Shown piece by piece: positions 22,525 to 33,329 of a stretch of DNA of 64,000 nucleotides. Both the position numbers and the translations under genes were made by a program. The stretch covers positions 188,727,729-188,791,728 of the forward strand of contig OW386287.2 in the NCBI GenBank assembly GCA_936432065.2. Reading direction: 5' to 3'. Source of the stretch: Rutpela maculata (taxonomy: Eukaryota > Arthropoda > Insecta > Coleoptera > Cerambycidae). The number at the start of each line of letters is the position of its first letter. Within the stretch, counting starts at the first letter, position 1. The notes under the pieces are model-generated. The model had not been told where the DNA came from and searched no databases. It saw only the letters and a program-made list of their open reading frames with translations.

Positions 22525-23680
22525 TTAGACCAGTGCCAATAGTTTTTGATAAAAAAAAATTCTTAGCAGTTGGTGGGAAAATTTAGGATTAATAGTATAT
22601 AATTGGGGAAAAATCGATTGGACTGCAACAGATAACCGGAAGTGGGGTGGGGGTGCGAAAAGTTGTGTGTTGAGGGGTAAAACGTGGTTTTTTACGATTT
22701 CTGGCAAAAGTAGATCTTCTATCGAAAAAAGTTTAATGTAAAAGTTGTAGATAATTGCGAGATCTACTTTTATTTGATCCATTTTTTTACACAACCTCAA
22801 AAATTTTGAGAAAAACGCGAAACGAAACGAAAAACCACTTTTTTGTTTTTTTATTTTTATCTTCTACAAAAATAATTTAATTTTGATGAAATTCGGTGAA
22901 GATGTATATTGCTATGCATAAAAAAAGCTGTAATTTTTTTGAGGCGTAATATTAATTTTTTTTTAATTTAGTTTGAAAAAAGACCTAATTTTCGATCAAA
23001 AAAGTTGATTAACAAAGTTTTGATTTTTGAAAATTTCAGGACAATATTTTTTTCATTAAAACTTCTACTTTAAGATAGTGTAAAAAAATCATACTGTTAC
23101 TCTGGAAAAACATTGTCGAAAATGGAAAAAACCAAAAAAATACTTTTTTCAAGATCGATTTTACCGTAAATGTCACTAATTCTCCATTGTTCATTTAAAT
23201 GAAGTGTTGTAAGTTGTGCAAAATGGTAATTTCAATGTTATACGTAATAAGGGAACTTTAATTAACCGTTTAAAAGATTCGGACTGCTGAAAACCGAAAT
23301 GTTTAAACAATAATTTTACCCAAGAAATTGCTAAAAATCTTACTTTTTTATGCTTCATGGGCACTCTCACATTAAAAATAAGTTTATTACATACTTTACA
23401 TTAAATCAATTAACAAAGTAGAAATACATAATCAAAATTTATAATAATTTCATTTTTTTGGGAAGCTGCTCTACATCATCAGACTCAACACATAGTTCGG
23501 TTTCTTCAGGAACTTCGATAAGGTCTTCGACTTCATCAAGGTCCTCAAGTTCATCTAGATCTTTATATTCAATATTATTTTGAACATTTGTTTCGTCACA
23601 CATCTCCTCCGAATCGCTGATTTCTTCTAATGGTTGTATTTCAGAGTTAGAACAGTTTTCGGCTCCGTGACAATTCGAGT

Positions 23681-23757
23681 AGCAGCTGTGAAACTGGTTG
23701 TGGTAATAAAAGATGCGGCTGTCGAAAGCATGGAGTAAAATGCTCTTCCGTAGCTGT
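23681..23757 (+). other. Micro-inverted Cys-cluster segment of nuclease copy 2
   Basis: The + strand reads SSCETGCGNKRCGCRKHG followed by VKCSSV. This is the C-x-C-rich element that normally precedes CxxCxGxxCxN in this protein family, but the neighbouring CHG-C-N part is on the minus strand. AGCAGCTGTG on the left and GTAGCTGTTG on the right provide short AGCTG homology. An inversion of about 70 bp is the simplest reading. Confidence 0.55.
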
Positions 23758-23980
23758 TGACCGGCACGGTAGCTCAATCGGTTAAGGCGTATTGAGTGGC
23801 GAATACGCTGATCGACTCGCCACCGCGCTCTGAGTTCGACCCCCAGTCCCGGAATTGACAACACCGGTGGGTGTGGATGTATGTCTGCGTTTTTCCGAAT
23901 GTGTAACCTCCTTCCGGACAGCCTTGGCTTTGGATTTGGGGGTTGTCTACTATCTGTGGTGGTGTGTTATATTATGTTGT
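23758..23980 (+). mobile_element. tRNA-derived SINE
   Basis: The head GGCACGGTAGCTCAATCGG contains a perfect A box (TAGCTCAATCG, 23770-23780), and AGTTCGACCCC (23834-23844) closely fits the B box. A body of about 130 bases follows (CGGTGGGTGTGGATG ... GGGGGTTGTCTACTA ... GTTGTTCAG). It has higher GC than its surroundings, as expected for a recent SINE. It interrupts the nuclease coding sequence between the PPT and Cys segments. No clean target duplication is seen, perhaps because of the adjacent inversion. Confidence 0.65.
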
Positions 23981-24775
23981 TCAGCTGCTCCCTCAGTTGG
24001 TGGTAGTTTTTCTAAATTAAATGAAGTCCTTACCGCAGTGGTTTGATATGTTTCAAATCTCAATTCGTTCAGTGACATATCCTTTTTCTTTCAGTAATGA
24101 TTCTACAATTGTTTTTTTCCCTTTTCCGGCGAAGCTGGAAGTCGTGTCACATCCAGAAAAACAGTGGAGGAACGCAACAATGTTCTTTTTTGATTAATGT
24201 TTGATGCTGTTTGAGATGTAAAATGTATCTTTTGTATTACCTGAACCTGGTTTGTGAAAATAAATATCGGAATTATTTGAATTTAATTGGTTCAACAGAA
24301 CTAGAAGATCAATATCCTGACCCACAATTACTACGATTTCTGTAGAATCTTCAGCTAATTCAATGGCTGTATTAATAATTAGGGCATCAGCATCTTCTTC
24401 TGCTTGTTTACAAAAAATTAGTTCCGATTGAAATTTTTCTGACAGTGTTTCTATCATTTTTTTTCTTATTTTGTTCATTAGGCAAAAATTTCTCTGGAGT
24501 AAATGGAATTTTTGTATGACTACGAAACTCAAATGTAGGGATACTTCCTCCAGTTTTTCTGCGTGAACGTTCGCCTTTCTTCGTACTCATTGAACTTGCT
24601 GTTGAAACGGTTAATGTTGATGCTGTCTTTGTAATAAGTCATATCAGCTTCGGTATACCCATCATTGCTGCATAGTTTCTGCTTGTTTACAACTACATGC
24701 CAGTTGTGAACGCGTGAAAAGGCAAGGACGGATGGGTTGCAAGCGAGCTGGAAGAAAAGAACGAACAAGTAAAAT

Positions 24776-25285
24776 TGAAAATTTTTAAAAATCCCCGATC
24801 AATGTATCTAATCGTACCAGTTTCATATTACCGAATCAAAATGAGACCTAAATCATGTTCGGCTACCATAATTGTCTGCACATTTTCAATTTTACCTCAA
24901 TCGGACAATTTCTACAGAAGTTCAACATGGCGAATTCAAGATGGCGACCAAACATCAAAATCTAATATGGCCTATAACCTTCTCGACAAAATACTCTTTC
25001 AAATAAAAAAAATACATCAAAATGGGATCAGCTGTTGAAGAGATATGAAGCCACAGACAGACAGACAGACAAACAAACATACAAACATACGCGTCAAACA
25101 TAAAACTCCTCTTTTGGGTGAAAGTTAAAAGAAAAGTGCGCGCGCACTCGAGAGCCCGTAGTAGAAAAACTGCCCCGCCATAATTCAATTTTTCAACTTT
25201 GAATATTTTGAAATATGTATGTCAATAAAATTGTTTCAATGTATGTGTGAATATAAAGCATAAAAAGTTTTTTCTTGCCTAAAAA
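24776..25285. mobile_element. Inserted repeat with ATGGCGAA pair and (ACAG)n run
   Basis: Non-coding block between the nuclease 5' end and the right TIR. Contains AACATGGCGAATTCAAGATGG (24927), similar to 18918-19048, and CAGACAGACAGACAGACAAACAAACATACAAACATACG (25052-25089). It probably removed or displaced motif I of the nuclease. Confidence 0.45.
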
Positions 25286-26130
25286 TGGTCATTTTTAGCA
25301 ATTTCTTAGGTAAAAGTATTGTTTAAACATTTCGGTTTTCAGCAGTCTGAACCTTAAACGGTTAATTAAAGTTCACTTATTACGTATAATATCGAAATTA
25401 CCGTTTTGCACAATTTACAATACTTCATTTAAATGAACAATGGAGAGAGAATTAGTGACATTTACGGTAAAATCGATCTTGAAAAAAGTATGTTTTTGGT
25501 TTTTTCCATTTTTGACAATGTTTTCCAGAGTAACAGTATGATTTTTTTACATTATCTTAAAGTAGAGGTTTTAATGAAAAAAATACCGTCCTAAAATTTT
25601 CAAAAATCAAAACTTTGTTAATCAACTTTTTTGATTGAAAGTTAGGACTTTTTTCAAATTAAATTCGCAAAAAAATCAATAAATGAATATCACGCCCAAA
25701 ATTACAGCTTTTTGGATGCATAACAATGTACGTTTTCACCGAATTTCATCAAAATTAAATTATTTTTGTGGAAGATAAAAATAAAAAACAAAAAACTGGT
25801 TTTTCGTTCCGTTTCGCGTTTTTCTCAAAATTTTTGAGGTTATGTAAAAAAATGGTTCAAATAAAAGTTGTAGATCTCTCAATTATCTACAACTTTTAAA
25901 TTAAACTTATTTCGATAGAAGATCTACTTTTGCCAGAAATCGTAAAAAACCACGTTTTACCCCTAAACACACACCTTTTCGCACCCCCATCCCACTTCCG
26001 GTTATCTGTTGCGGTCCAATCGATTTTTCCCCAATTATATACCATTAATCCTAAATTTCCCCACCATCCATATACTTCTAAGAATTTTTCAGACTTTCGG
26101 CCTCTGGAAACCGGCTTGGCACTGGTTTAT

Positions 26131-26745
26131 GTCTATTTTTAATTAAAACCAATTTTTTTTCTACAAATTTTAACAACAACTAGTAATGGCCGATTTTAAC
26201 AAAGGTACTATAAAGTTAGGCTGTCCACCATAAAGTATAGCGGACTACCCCATTTTACCTCTGATGTGACTCTATAGTATCAGATTTTATTTTGGAACTG
26301 TAAAGTACCAACAGGAACTATTTCGCTACCCATGTTGCCACTAAAATGCCACGATACTTTAAAGTTCCAAGTGATGATCCCTGGAACTATTCTGGAAGCT
26401 AGATTGCCTCTCTATGTACTCAGTTACTTTATTTAGGCATCTTAGTGGCACTGGTGGGTGGCAGTAACTGATTTCCTGGTACTATATAGTTTTTTCCACT
26501 ATAGAGTAACAATAAAATGATACTGCCTAGTTCCAGTAACTACCCAAATGTTACTTTGACTTTGGGTGTTTACACTTCCAATAAATGGTATCGGTGTGGT
26601 AACAGTTACTTTAAAGGATCCATATAAAGTAGCCTTACTCAAAAAAGTAGCAATAGTAATACCAGGTTGTACCCCAGGAACTAAGGCTTCGTAGCAAAAC
26701 CGAAACCGAAAGGATTTGGTACCATGTGTGTTACTTGGGATTTTA
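26131..26745. mobile_element. Right part of the outer element, with repeated ACTATAAAGT-type motifs
   Basis: Repeats variants of ACTATAAAGT, AGTAACTG and GGAACTAT many times (for example 26209, 26283, 26380, 26465-26500, 26540, 26620). It ends with TGTGTTACTTGGGATT, inverse to 22003. The left fragment also has AACATATAAAGT and GACTATAAAAG. No gene; an array of protein-binding sites or decayed tandem units is possible. Confidence 0.4.
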
Positions 26746-27335
26746 CTATATTAAATCATTTCTCATCACAACTAGTTTGTGCCCCTGGAGAAAAACGGCT
26801 GTAACTTTCTTATTTTTAGAGGTAGTGATGTAGATAAAATACGATTTTGTAGCTAAAATGTCGAACTACATTTACTCTCTATATCAACCAAATATTTTTT
26901 AAAAATTGTAATGGAAGAAGGTGTGTGGGGGTTGTGATTAGAGAAATCCATGTTGCTAATTTTTATTTTTTTTTAATATTAATATTAGCTCGGTTGTCTT
27001 AAGTTCATGGAAACTTTTATTTTTCTACGTAAAATTTGAAATCAAACCAAAAAAGAACATTCAAATCAGTGGTTGCGGAGATAGAGCACAAGTTCAATTA
27101 AGATAAAAATCAAGATGGAGGACATCCTGCCACTTTCCGAGACGTCCACTTCGTAGATTCTTTATCTATGTAATATGTCCCCAATTAAGGTTCTGATGTC
27201 AAACTCTCTATATTTCATGTCAGTTGAAAAATTTGTCAGGGAAGGACTATGGTTGTAAAACTTCAGAATATTTTTGCAAAATTCGCGCACTTTATAGACG
27301 CCATTTTGTATGCTCCTCCGCAGTTATTTTGATTA
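26746..27335. other. Intron DNA, nothing recognised
   Basis: Non-coding; includes CAAGATGGAGGACATCC (27112), a loose relative of the ATGGCGGAC repeats, but no boundaries. Confidence 0.35.
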
Positions 27336-27637
27336 TCTAGTATCAAGCGTGGATTTATGGGGGGGGGGGGGGGGGGGGGTAACGTGGTAATTACCCTCCC
27401 CCAAGATTCTGTAAACCACCAACTTTCGTTTTAAAATTTCATAATTTTTATTATTTTATTTTATAGTTTTGAATATATATTCTATTTAGTTGTGTTTATA
27501 AATTTTTCTGTGATTTTCTCCCCTCCCCCCCTCCCCGCTCATTAATTTCAATTTTCCAGGAAAAACATTTTCAGCACGCGACTGTGTTACCCCCCCCCCC
27601 CCCAAGCTCGAGGTCTAGATCAGCCCTTGTAAAGTAT
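27336..27637. mobile_element. hAT-like MITE with G-run and C-run in its ends
   Basis: Element 27344-27629 begins CAAGCGTGGATTTATGGG and ends with the inverse of CAAGGGCTGATCTAGACC. Each end has a long G-run (21 G at 27359-27379; 14 C at 27590-27603) followed by TAAC. Flanks TCTAGTAT (27336-27343) and TAAAGTAT (27630-27637) agree at 6 of 8 positions, as for a hAT 8-bp duplication. Non-coding. Confidence 0.5.
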
Positions 27638-28565
27638 TCCCACCTGATATACTTCAATAAATATTTTAATTTTGATCTTAAACTGAAAATATAACTAAAT
27701 TCATATCGCTTCATGTACTTACTTAGTTTTAAAAATAAATTATGCAAAAATAAAACAAAATGATTTCAAATTCCACCCATAAACCAGCGTAAAAGTTATA
27801 AAACAACATTAAGCAGATATAGCTTTTGTTGTGTTGACAGGGTTATTCCCATGGGGTCTAACACTCCCGCATAAATTTTATAGCCTTCATTTTATTAGAT
27901 TATATTATTGACTGCAGTCACAAAACGCCCTACAAAAACTTTGTATGCTGCCATTATTGCCAGTTCAGGGAGACAGATTGATAATGGGATTATCGAACAA
28001 ATTAAAATTTAAGTTTCAAAATTAAATGCATAGTCTAATCTATAATTAGTTTTAAGCAAAACTTTTAAATTTATTCGCTGCAGCGCTTCTTAGAGGAGCT
28101 ATGAAGTTAGAGCAAACAAGAACTTAATTAATTCAATTTAAATATTTTATCAAGGGCTTTCGTATGGAGAAATTACAGCTGCATTAAACAATAATCGGTT
28201 TTAATTAAAGAAAACGAAAAAATTACCTTTTATGTTGGTTTCGATGAAACGGGTATTAAAAACTCGAAGTTCTGAGATAATTCGATAGTCGAGGTACATT
28301 AGGATTCCGTATAGTATTTCTAATGTCAGTTGGAACAGTCAGTCTGACGTGTTGCTACTAGGGCATCTTATTTTCGTTACAAACCTTGTGTGATGAAATA
28401 AGATGGAAATCGTGTTTAAATATTACGAACGGGGTCCATATAAAGACTAGAATCGATGCGTTAAATTATATAGTTTTCCAACTGACTTTAGAAATATTAT
28501 CACTTAATGGTTCTAAATAATGTGCAAAAGTCCTGGATAGGTTATCCTAGGAATAATGCATATTT
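27638..28565. other. Intron DNA, nothing recognised
   Basis: No gene, repeat or boundary seen. Confidence 0.4.
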
Positions 28566-28785
28566 ATCTGATGCAGTGATTCCCAACAGGTGGTCCGCGG
28601 ACGATGTCTTGGGGGTCCTCGAAATGTCACTGAGATATTCAATTGTTTTGTATTTTACTTAACTTGCAGTAATTCTATATAATCTTCATTTTAGGAAGAA
28701 TTTAAGCTTTTAAGGGGTCCTTGTCAGTATAGCGACCGTTGATTGGGTCCTTGAAAAAATCTTGTTGGGAATCCCTGATCTGATG
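28566..28785. mobile_element. hAT MITE with perfect 8-bp target duplication
   Basis: Element 28574-28777 (204 bp) starts CAGTGATTCCCAACAGGTGG and ends GTTGGGAATCCCTG. ATCTGATG flanks it exactly on both sides (28566-28573, 28778-28785). The CAG(T/G)GATTCCCAAC end and 8-bp duplication are diagnostic for hAT. No protein. Confidence 0.9.
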
Positions 28786-29129
28786 GATATCATCTTTAGT
28801 AGCTGAAAATATAGATTATTTGCTTTTCTCCGAGATAAAATTTATTCTGCAGAATAAATACCACTATTTATACATGAAAGTATCTGGACTTAGAATAACT
28901 TATTCGGCACCTAGACCTTCGGATAATGCTCTTATATACCGGATAAAAATACTCACGCCTACACGGTTTCGCTGTGATTGATCGAAGTGATGTTTTGTCT
29001 TCTAACCTAACTTTTTAAAAATTTTGTTTATTTTGTATTCTATTTTAACTTTTATAATTAGATATAAATAATCATATTTACTAAAAACCTTAGTAAAATG
29101 ATATCTTAGACTACTTACATCGTAATATG
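28786..29129. other. Intron DNA, nothing recognised
   Basis: AT-rich with no identifiable feature. Confidence 0.4.
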
Positions 29130-29365
29130 CATATTTTAAGTACTACTGTTCTAATAAAATAGGACTATTTTTGTAGGTTTTAAATCCAACCTATAATTAG
29201 CACTTATTTTATTAATCAACAATACTGAAAAATTATTTGACTGATTTTTAAATGTTTGCCCGAAGCCAGTATACTGCAAGCTAAAAACGCGATACAAACA
29301 TTAAAAATGAAAATAAATTAAAAAAACTTAATATTTCAGGTTATGTTAGTTATATGATGTAAAAC
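29130..29365 (+). repeat. Partial copy of the giant palindrome arm
   Basis: TTCTAATAAAATAGGACT ... GTAGGTTTTAAATCCAACCT ... GAAGCCAGTATACTGCAAGC ... TTAAAAATGAAAATAAATT matches 13930-14160 in order and orientation. It confirms that the palindrome at 13200-18892 derives from a dispersed family. Confidence 0.65.
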
Positions 29366-30639
29366 TTTCAAACACTACCATAAATAAGCAGGAAAATGAC
29401 GCAAATATCATAAACCGGCAACACATCACGGTAGGGAATATTTTTGATCTCTATTTGAAGAATAAAACTTTCTTATTTTACTGTGTCTTAAGTTGGCAGC
29501 ACTTACTTTGGGAAGTATCTAAAGTCATATCTATCCGATAGTTAACCAAGGGTGTATTTTTAATGGAGGTACGGATACAAGTTATCCTACAGATAGCAAG
29601 TTCCGGTTATCTTATCTATCGAATGGTTATTCGCCGGATAAAGTCTACTTATACTTAAGTGAAAGTACCGGGCCTATATTTGTTCTTTATTACTTCCTTT
29701 TTTTTTTTTTTTGAAAATGATCTATCTAATGAATTATTCTACAAGAATGATCCTTTCTATTTATATTAAGACCCGGTTGAGCTAAACTAGTCCATCGTTT
29801 ATGAAGATATGACCAATTAAAAATGTTAGTAAACACTGTTTAAAAGCGTACGTTGGAAATTATTGAAAAGGTAGTACAAGTAATAAAATCTAATGTCATT
29901 AGTTTGTTATGTGTGTGTCTGATTGAGATTGGTTAAGTAATACCTACAAAAATGACATCCAAAACATAAAGAAATTGGATTTTATTTTACTCGGTATATA
30001 TCCCTTAATAGTAAAGATAAAAAAGTGTTTTAAAAATGAAAATATTAGGAAAATATAAGATTACAATTGGGTATAAACAGGATTTTAAATGTGCTGCTGC
30101 TGGTAGATTTCCACAGGTGCTTTGAATTTTTTAAAGAAGCTTTATTGTTACGCCCTGTATTTAAGGAAAAATAAATTCTTGCACAAAATCAGCATGACCT
30201 TACATTTGATAAAAGCTAAAGAGTTAACCTACAAAATAAAACAAAAATAAAATCGGACAAATATTTTATTACAAAAAACACGAAGATCTGAGGATCCGCA
30301 GTACTCTTGTCGACCGATTGTACATTCTATGTATCTATCTAATGAGTAGTTAGGGTAACAAGACCATTCACATCGTGCCATGTTGAAATATAGTGATATA
30401 TACATACATACATTTATAAAAAAAAAAAGGTAAGGGAAATGTACTGCATATCCAAATCTTAAAATACTACTGAAATACATGAAAGCTTGCATATGTCGAT
30501 TGCGTTCTTTATTAAGATTATTTAATGTTAATTATAATAGTTCATTTTACTTTTCGTCTAATCTATTTCATGAAAGGAAGATCAAAGTCTCTTCCTTGAT
30601 AAATAATACCATGAACTTAATACACACACAGCTTATAAT
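29366..30639. other. Intron DNA, nothing recognised
   Basis: A T-run (29698-29712) and short AT repeats only. No coding similarity recognised. Confidence 0.4.
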
Positions 30640-31745
30640 TCTGTCTCCAAAGAAGCTTCGTACTTCCCCGATCGTTTTACATTTGAGACATGTAAGATCT
30701 TCTAGAAAAGATCAGTGCTTTTCACAAAGGATAGCAAGCTATTTCAGTGTAGATATTGTAGTTTCACCAGCTGTAAATGTTGCCTTTTGATATATTTATA
30801 CCTTGTCTTGTGGTAAATTGCATATATAGAATTTGAGTGATGATCCGTTTCATATATCCGCCAAATAGGAGCTTTTTTTAGAGGACAGTGTCCAGTTATT
30901 AGGCCTATCATCTATCTCATTCGTTCGCTATCGAGCCCAAGCAGCCGCTTTACGGAAGAGTCAGTTGAAGGCCCTTCATATTCTGGGGGCTTGGGCCCAA
31001 TAGTCCTTGAACTATGTCATGACTGTCTCGTAGTTCTGATTGAATCAGACCTCTTGTCAAACCGGGCTAACTCGGGGCCAGGGAAAGAAGTTCTTACTCC
31101 TTCTCCCGCTAAACGGTCCGCCCCTGCATTACCCTCTACACCACTTTGTGCATGCATCCATATGAGTTTAACTGAGTTATGTTCACACAGCTCAGTCAAA
31201 ATGTTCTGCCAGTTCAGCCAGAGCTTAAAAATTACTTTGTTTGCTGCAAGAGCTTTGAGGGCCGCGTAGCTATCGTTGCATATATAAAAAATTGTTTGTC
31301 TACGAAACCTCTTCTGGGATTTTCGCTTTCACAAAATCAGATGGCATATACCTCTGCTTAGAATACACTTGAACACTTGCCATGTAGCGCTGATATACGA
31401 GCCCTTGACTTACGTCTGTGTATGCCATTACTAGTTCCCTCCTGAATCTTCAATCCATCTGTGTATTACATCAGATATCTAGAGTTCAGAAGATGCCTTT
31501 CCGTTCGCCTATCGCGTTCCCAGTCATCTTGACTAGGGAGTTTTAATTGAGTGATGACCCGATCCCTTACCGGTAGAGCTAGAACCGTTGTGTGCCCCAG
31601 CCCTTGACCAGGCATATTCCTCATTCCATTTTTGAACAGTCTGTTTGCTAATTTACTGGCTTCTAGTCCGGCTTCAACATTCAAGGGAGTGAGAATGATC
31701 TCCATTGCAATCCTTGAAGTGGTCCTGATTATTCCTATTATTCAT
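30640..31745 (-). pseudogene. LINE 3' fragment: RNase H domain and C-terminal tail (broken)
   Basis: Minus-strand order: RTTSRIAMEIILTPLNVEAG and LEASKLANRL (about 31720-31640), the conserved region between reverse transcriptase and RNase H. Next YTDVS (RNase H first Asp, about 31415), NDSYAALKALAANKV (about 31270-31230), KLIWMHAQSGVEGNAGAD (about 31165-31110; the usual pattern is W-x-x-(G)HSGxxGNExAD), LLGLDSERMR, then MIGLITGHCPLKK (about 30900-30870), and finally a degenerate Cys-rich end with FFGDRI. This is the 3' half of the ORF2 of an RNase H-bearing non-LTR element (I/R1/LOA-like). Several stops and frameshifts; the reverse transcriptase core is missing. No poly-A tail recognised. Confidence 0.7.
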
Positions 31746-32089
31746 AAACGGGCCAGACTCTGAACTGGACATAGGCGAACTGTAATTATGGAGCGCTTCT
31801 GGGAGCGCCACAACACGTATGCTATGTGTAGTTCTACCATAACAGCAAAGACTGATATTACAATATAAACAAGACACGACACTCAAAAAGAAAACCTCGT
31901 TTCCCGAGAAAGACAGACAAGAGTCCAAATTAAAGCTCTCGTCGTTCTTTTACGCATGCGTCAATAGGATAGCGTTCCTAGTACTCTGTGAGAAGTTCCA
32001 GGGACGGCTTTTACGTAGATATATTGAGTGAGACATTCCCAAACTATATAAAAATAACAAAATTATGAGATATTAAATATCGACTAGCA
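31746..32089. other. Non-coding, nothing recognised
   Basis: No similarity recognised; somewhat higher GC than flanks. Confidence 0.35.
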
Positions 32090-32420
32090 TCATCTTGTCC
32101 ATGTTTCCTTGTACAATATGTAAAGTGTTACTTGTAATGGGGCAGCTGAAACTGAATATTTTTGTGGAAATCTCGAATCATCGGCATTATATACACGTCT
32201 CACATGTTTTTTAATTTTGATCTGCTCAGAGCTCTTAAATTTTCTTCCCCATTTATATATTTTCAAATGTCTGCATTCCAATTTTAAAAATCAAGGATCG
32301 TCGAATTTCATTTTTTTTTAATGAAAATCTTGATTCATCGACTCTATGTAAAAACTATTTACTTGTTTTTTAATTATCATCTGCTCAAAGTATTTTGACT
32401 TTCTTTTTTATTTATAATAT
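32090..32420 (-). pseudogene. Possible degenerate tandem zinc-finger-like units
   Basis: Minus-strand reading gives IYKWGRKFKSSEQIKIKKHV followed by RRVYNADDSRFP, and a second unit upstream (about 32410-32325) gives KKKVKIL, EQMIIKKQVNSFY and SMNQDF in the same spacing. The Y-x-x-G-(R/K)-x-F-K-x-x-x-Q-(L/I)-x-x-H-x-R layout is like a C2H2 finger that has lost its Cys pair. Two related units in tandem support this, but decay is heavy and the call is weak. Confidence 0.25.
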
Positions 32421-32529
32421 TTTTATCCTCGACGCACGAAGCTGTAGTAAATTGTTGTGTTTATTTGTCTCTTAGTTTCTATATTTTATCATCGATGAGT
32501 CGATTTGTATAAAGTTTTCACCATACGCA
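32421..32529. other. Spacer
   Basis: Short AT-rich stretch without a feature. Confidence 0.3.
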
Positions 32530-32830
32530 GGCCTCCCACATCAAATCATGGGCCCCGGTACCAAATTCACCTGCAGGCTCCCGCGCTTAATAACCGATGA
32601 GCGGGGGGGAGAAATTTGAAAAAAAATTTTTGTCAAGATCTTTGGCGGGCCCACGCGTTTAATAATTGATGAGCGGGGGGAGGGGGAGAAATTTGAAAAA
32701 AAAAATTCTCCAGGTCTCATAATTACTGAGCGAATATTGCGTTTACTGGTCTAACCTGGCCCCTAAAGTGGTCGGGCCCGGGTACCGCGGTACCTACTGA
32801 CCCCGCCCCCCCTTTTTGGGGGCCCTGACC
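32530..32830. repeat. GC-rich patch with duplicated GATGAGCGGGGG unit
   Basis: TTAATAACCGATGAGCGGGGG ... GAGAAATTTGAAAAA (32587-32622) recurs as TTAATAATTGATGAGCGGGGG (32660-32700). GGCCCCGGTACC and GGTACCGCGGTACC lie on either side. Probably the ends of a GC-rich MITE; limits unclear. A related phrase is inside the hAT MITE near 40505. Confidence 0.45.
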
Positions 32831-33329
32831 ATTCGATTTATTTCTGCAAGTAAGTATATAGATGTTTAATTTCCAATGTCGGTCGTCATCTTGGTCTCGC
32901 AATATTGAAATGTCAAAAAGTAATCAGATTACGATGAAATAGAAAAATTGAAAACGTGTTTGTACTTTGACACCTCAAATGCGGAACGGAGTCAAAATAT
33001 CATGACTGGTTTTGGCGCCTCTCCTGTCACGTTACTTACGACCGATTCATGAAACATTTCGTAACATATTCGTGAGTTCCCTCTCCATTAAATGCATCAC
33101 GCGTTTTATGGATAATCTCTCTCTATGAGAATTATGGGGCGATAAATACATAGAAAATAAGGACAAGTTATTATTATTATTTATTGTTAACGCTTGGAAA
33201 GAGCTGCTGGAAATTTTTAAAAGAAAATATACCAGAGTGTGCATCATATAGATAGTATATCCTTAGCACATTGGCTTCATAGAATTGTTGAGAATAATCT
33301 GAATAGCTACCATAATCTTAGTAAATTGA
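32831..33329. other. Non-coding, nothing recognised
   Basis: The right part may be older sequence of the hAT fragment that follows, but no motif is readable. Confidence 0.3.

Larger units (their letters stand above)
23439..24770 (-). pseudogene. FEN/XPG-like nuclease of transposon, copy 2 (broken)
   Basis: Minus-strand order: DGYTEADMTYYKDSI (motif II with Asn instead of Phe before DG, about 24660), SIPTFEF, EKFLPNEQNKKK (about 24480), KQAEEDADALIINTAIE (motif III, about 24400), VVIVGQDIDLLVLLNQL (motif IV, about 24330), FHKPGSGNTKDTF, then FLHCFSGCDTTSSFAGKGKK (about 24170-24110) and KLPPTEGAAEQH (about 24005). A SINE then interrupts. The C-terminal CYSNCHGAENCSNS and a long Asp/Glu tail follow, ending at 23439. 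GCDTTS...GKGK parallels the FEN1 GSDY...GIGPK helix-3-turn-helix. The cysteine segment preceding CHG lies in inverted orientation on the + strand (23681-23757). Motif I is missing. Confidence 0.65.
22525..26130 (-). mobile_element. FEN/XPG-nuclease transposon, copy 2
   Basis: TIRs of about 850 bp: left 22525-23400, right about 25285-26130. The ends share ACCAGTGCCAA (22529) and TTGGCACTGGT (26116-26126). Inner matches include CGAAACG(G)AACG, TTTGTTAATCAACTTTTTTGAT and CCGAAATGTTTAAACAAT. The minus strand carries the decayed nuclease gene. A SINE (23758-23980) and a repeat (24776-25285) are inserted inside. Confidence 0.7.

Noticed and set aside
23761..23850. Functional tRNA gene
   Set aside because: The tRNA-like head continues directly into a SINE body and interrupts a pseudogene; it is a SINE head.
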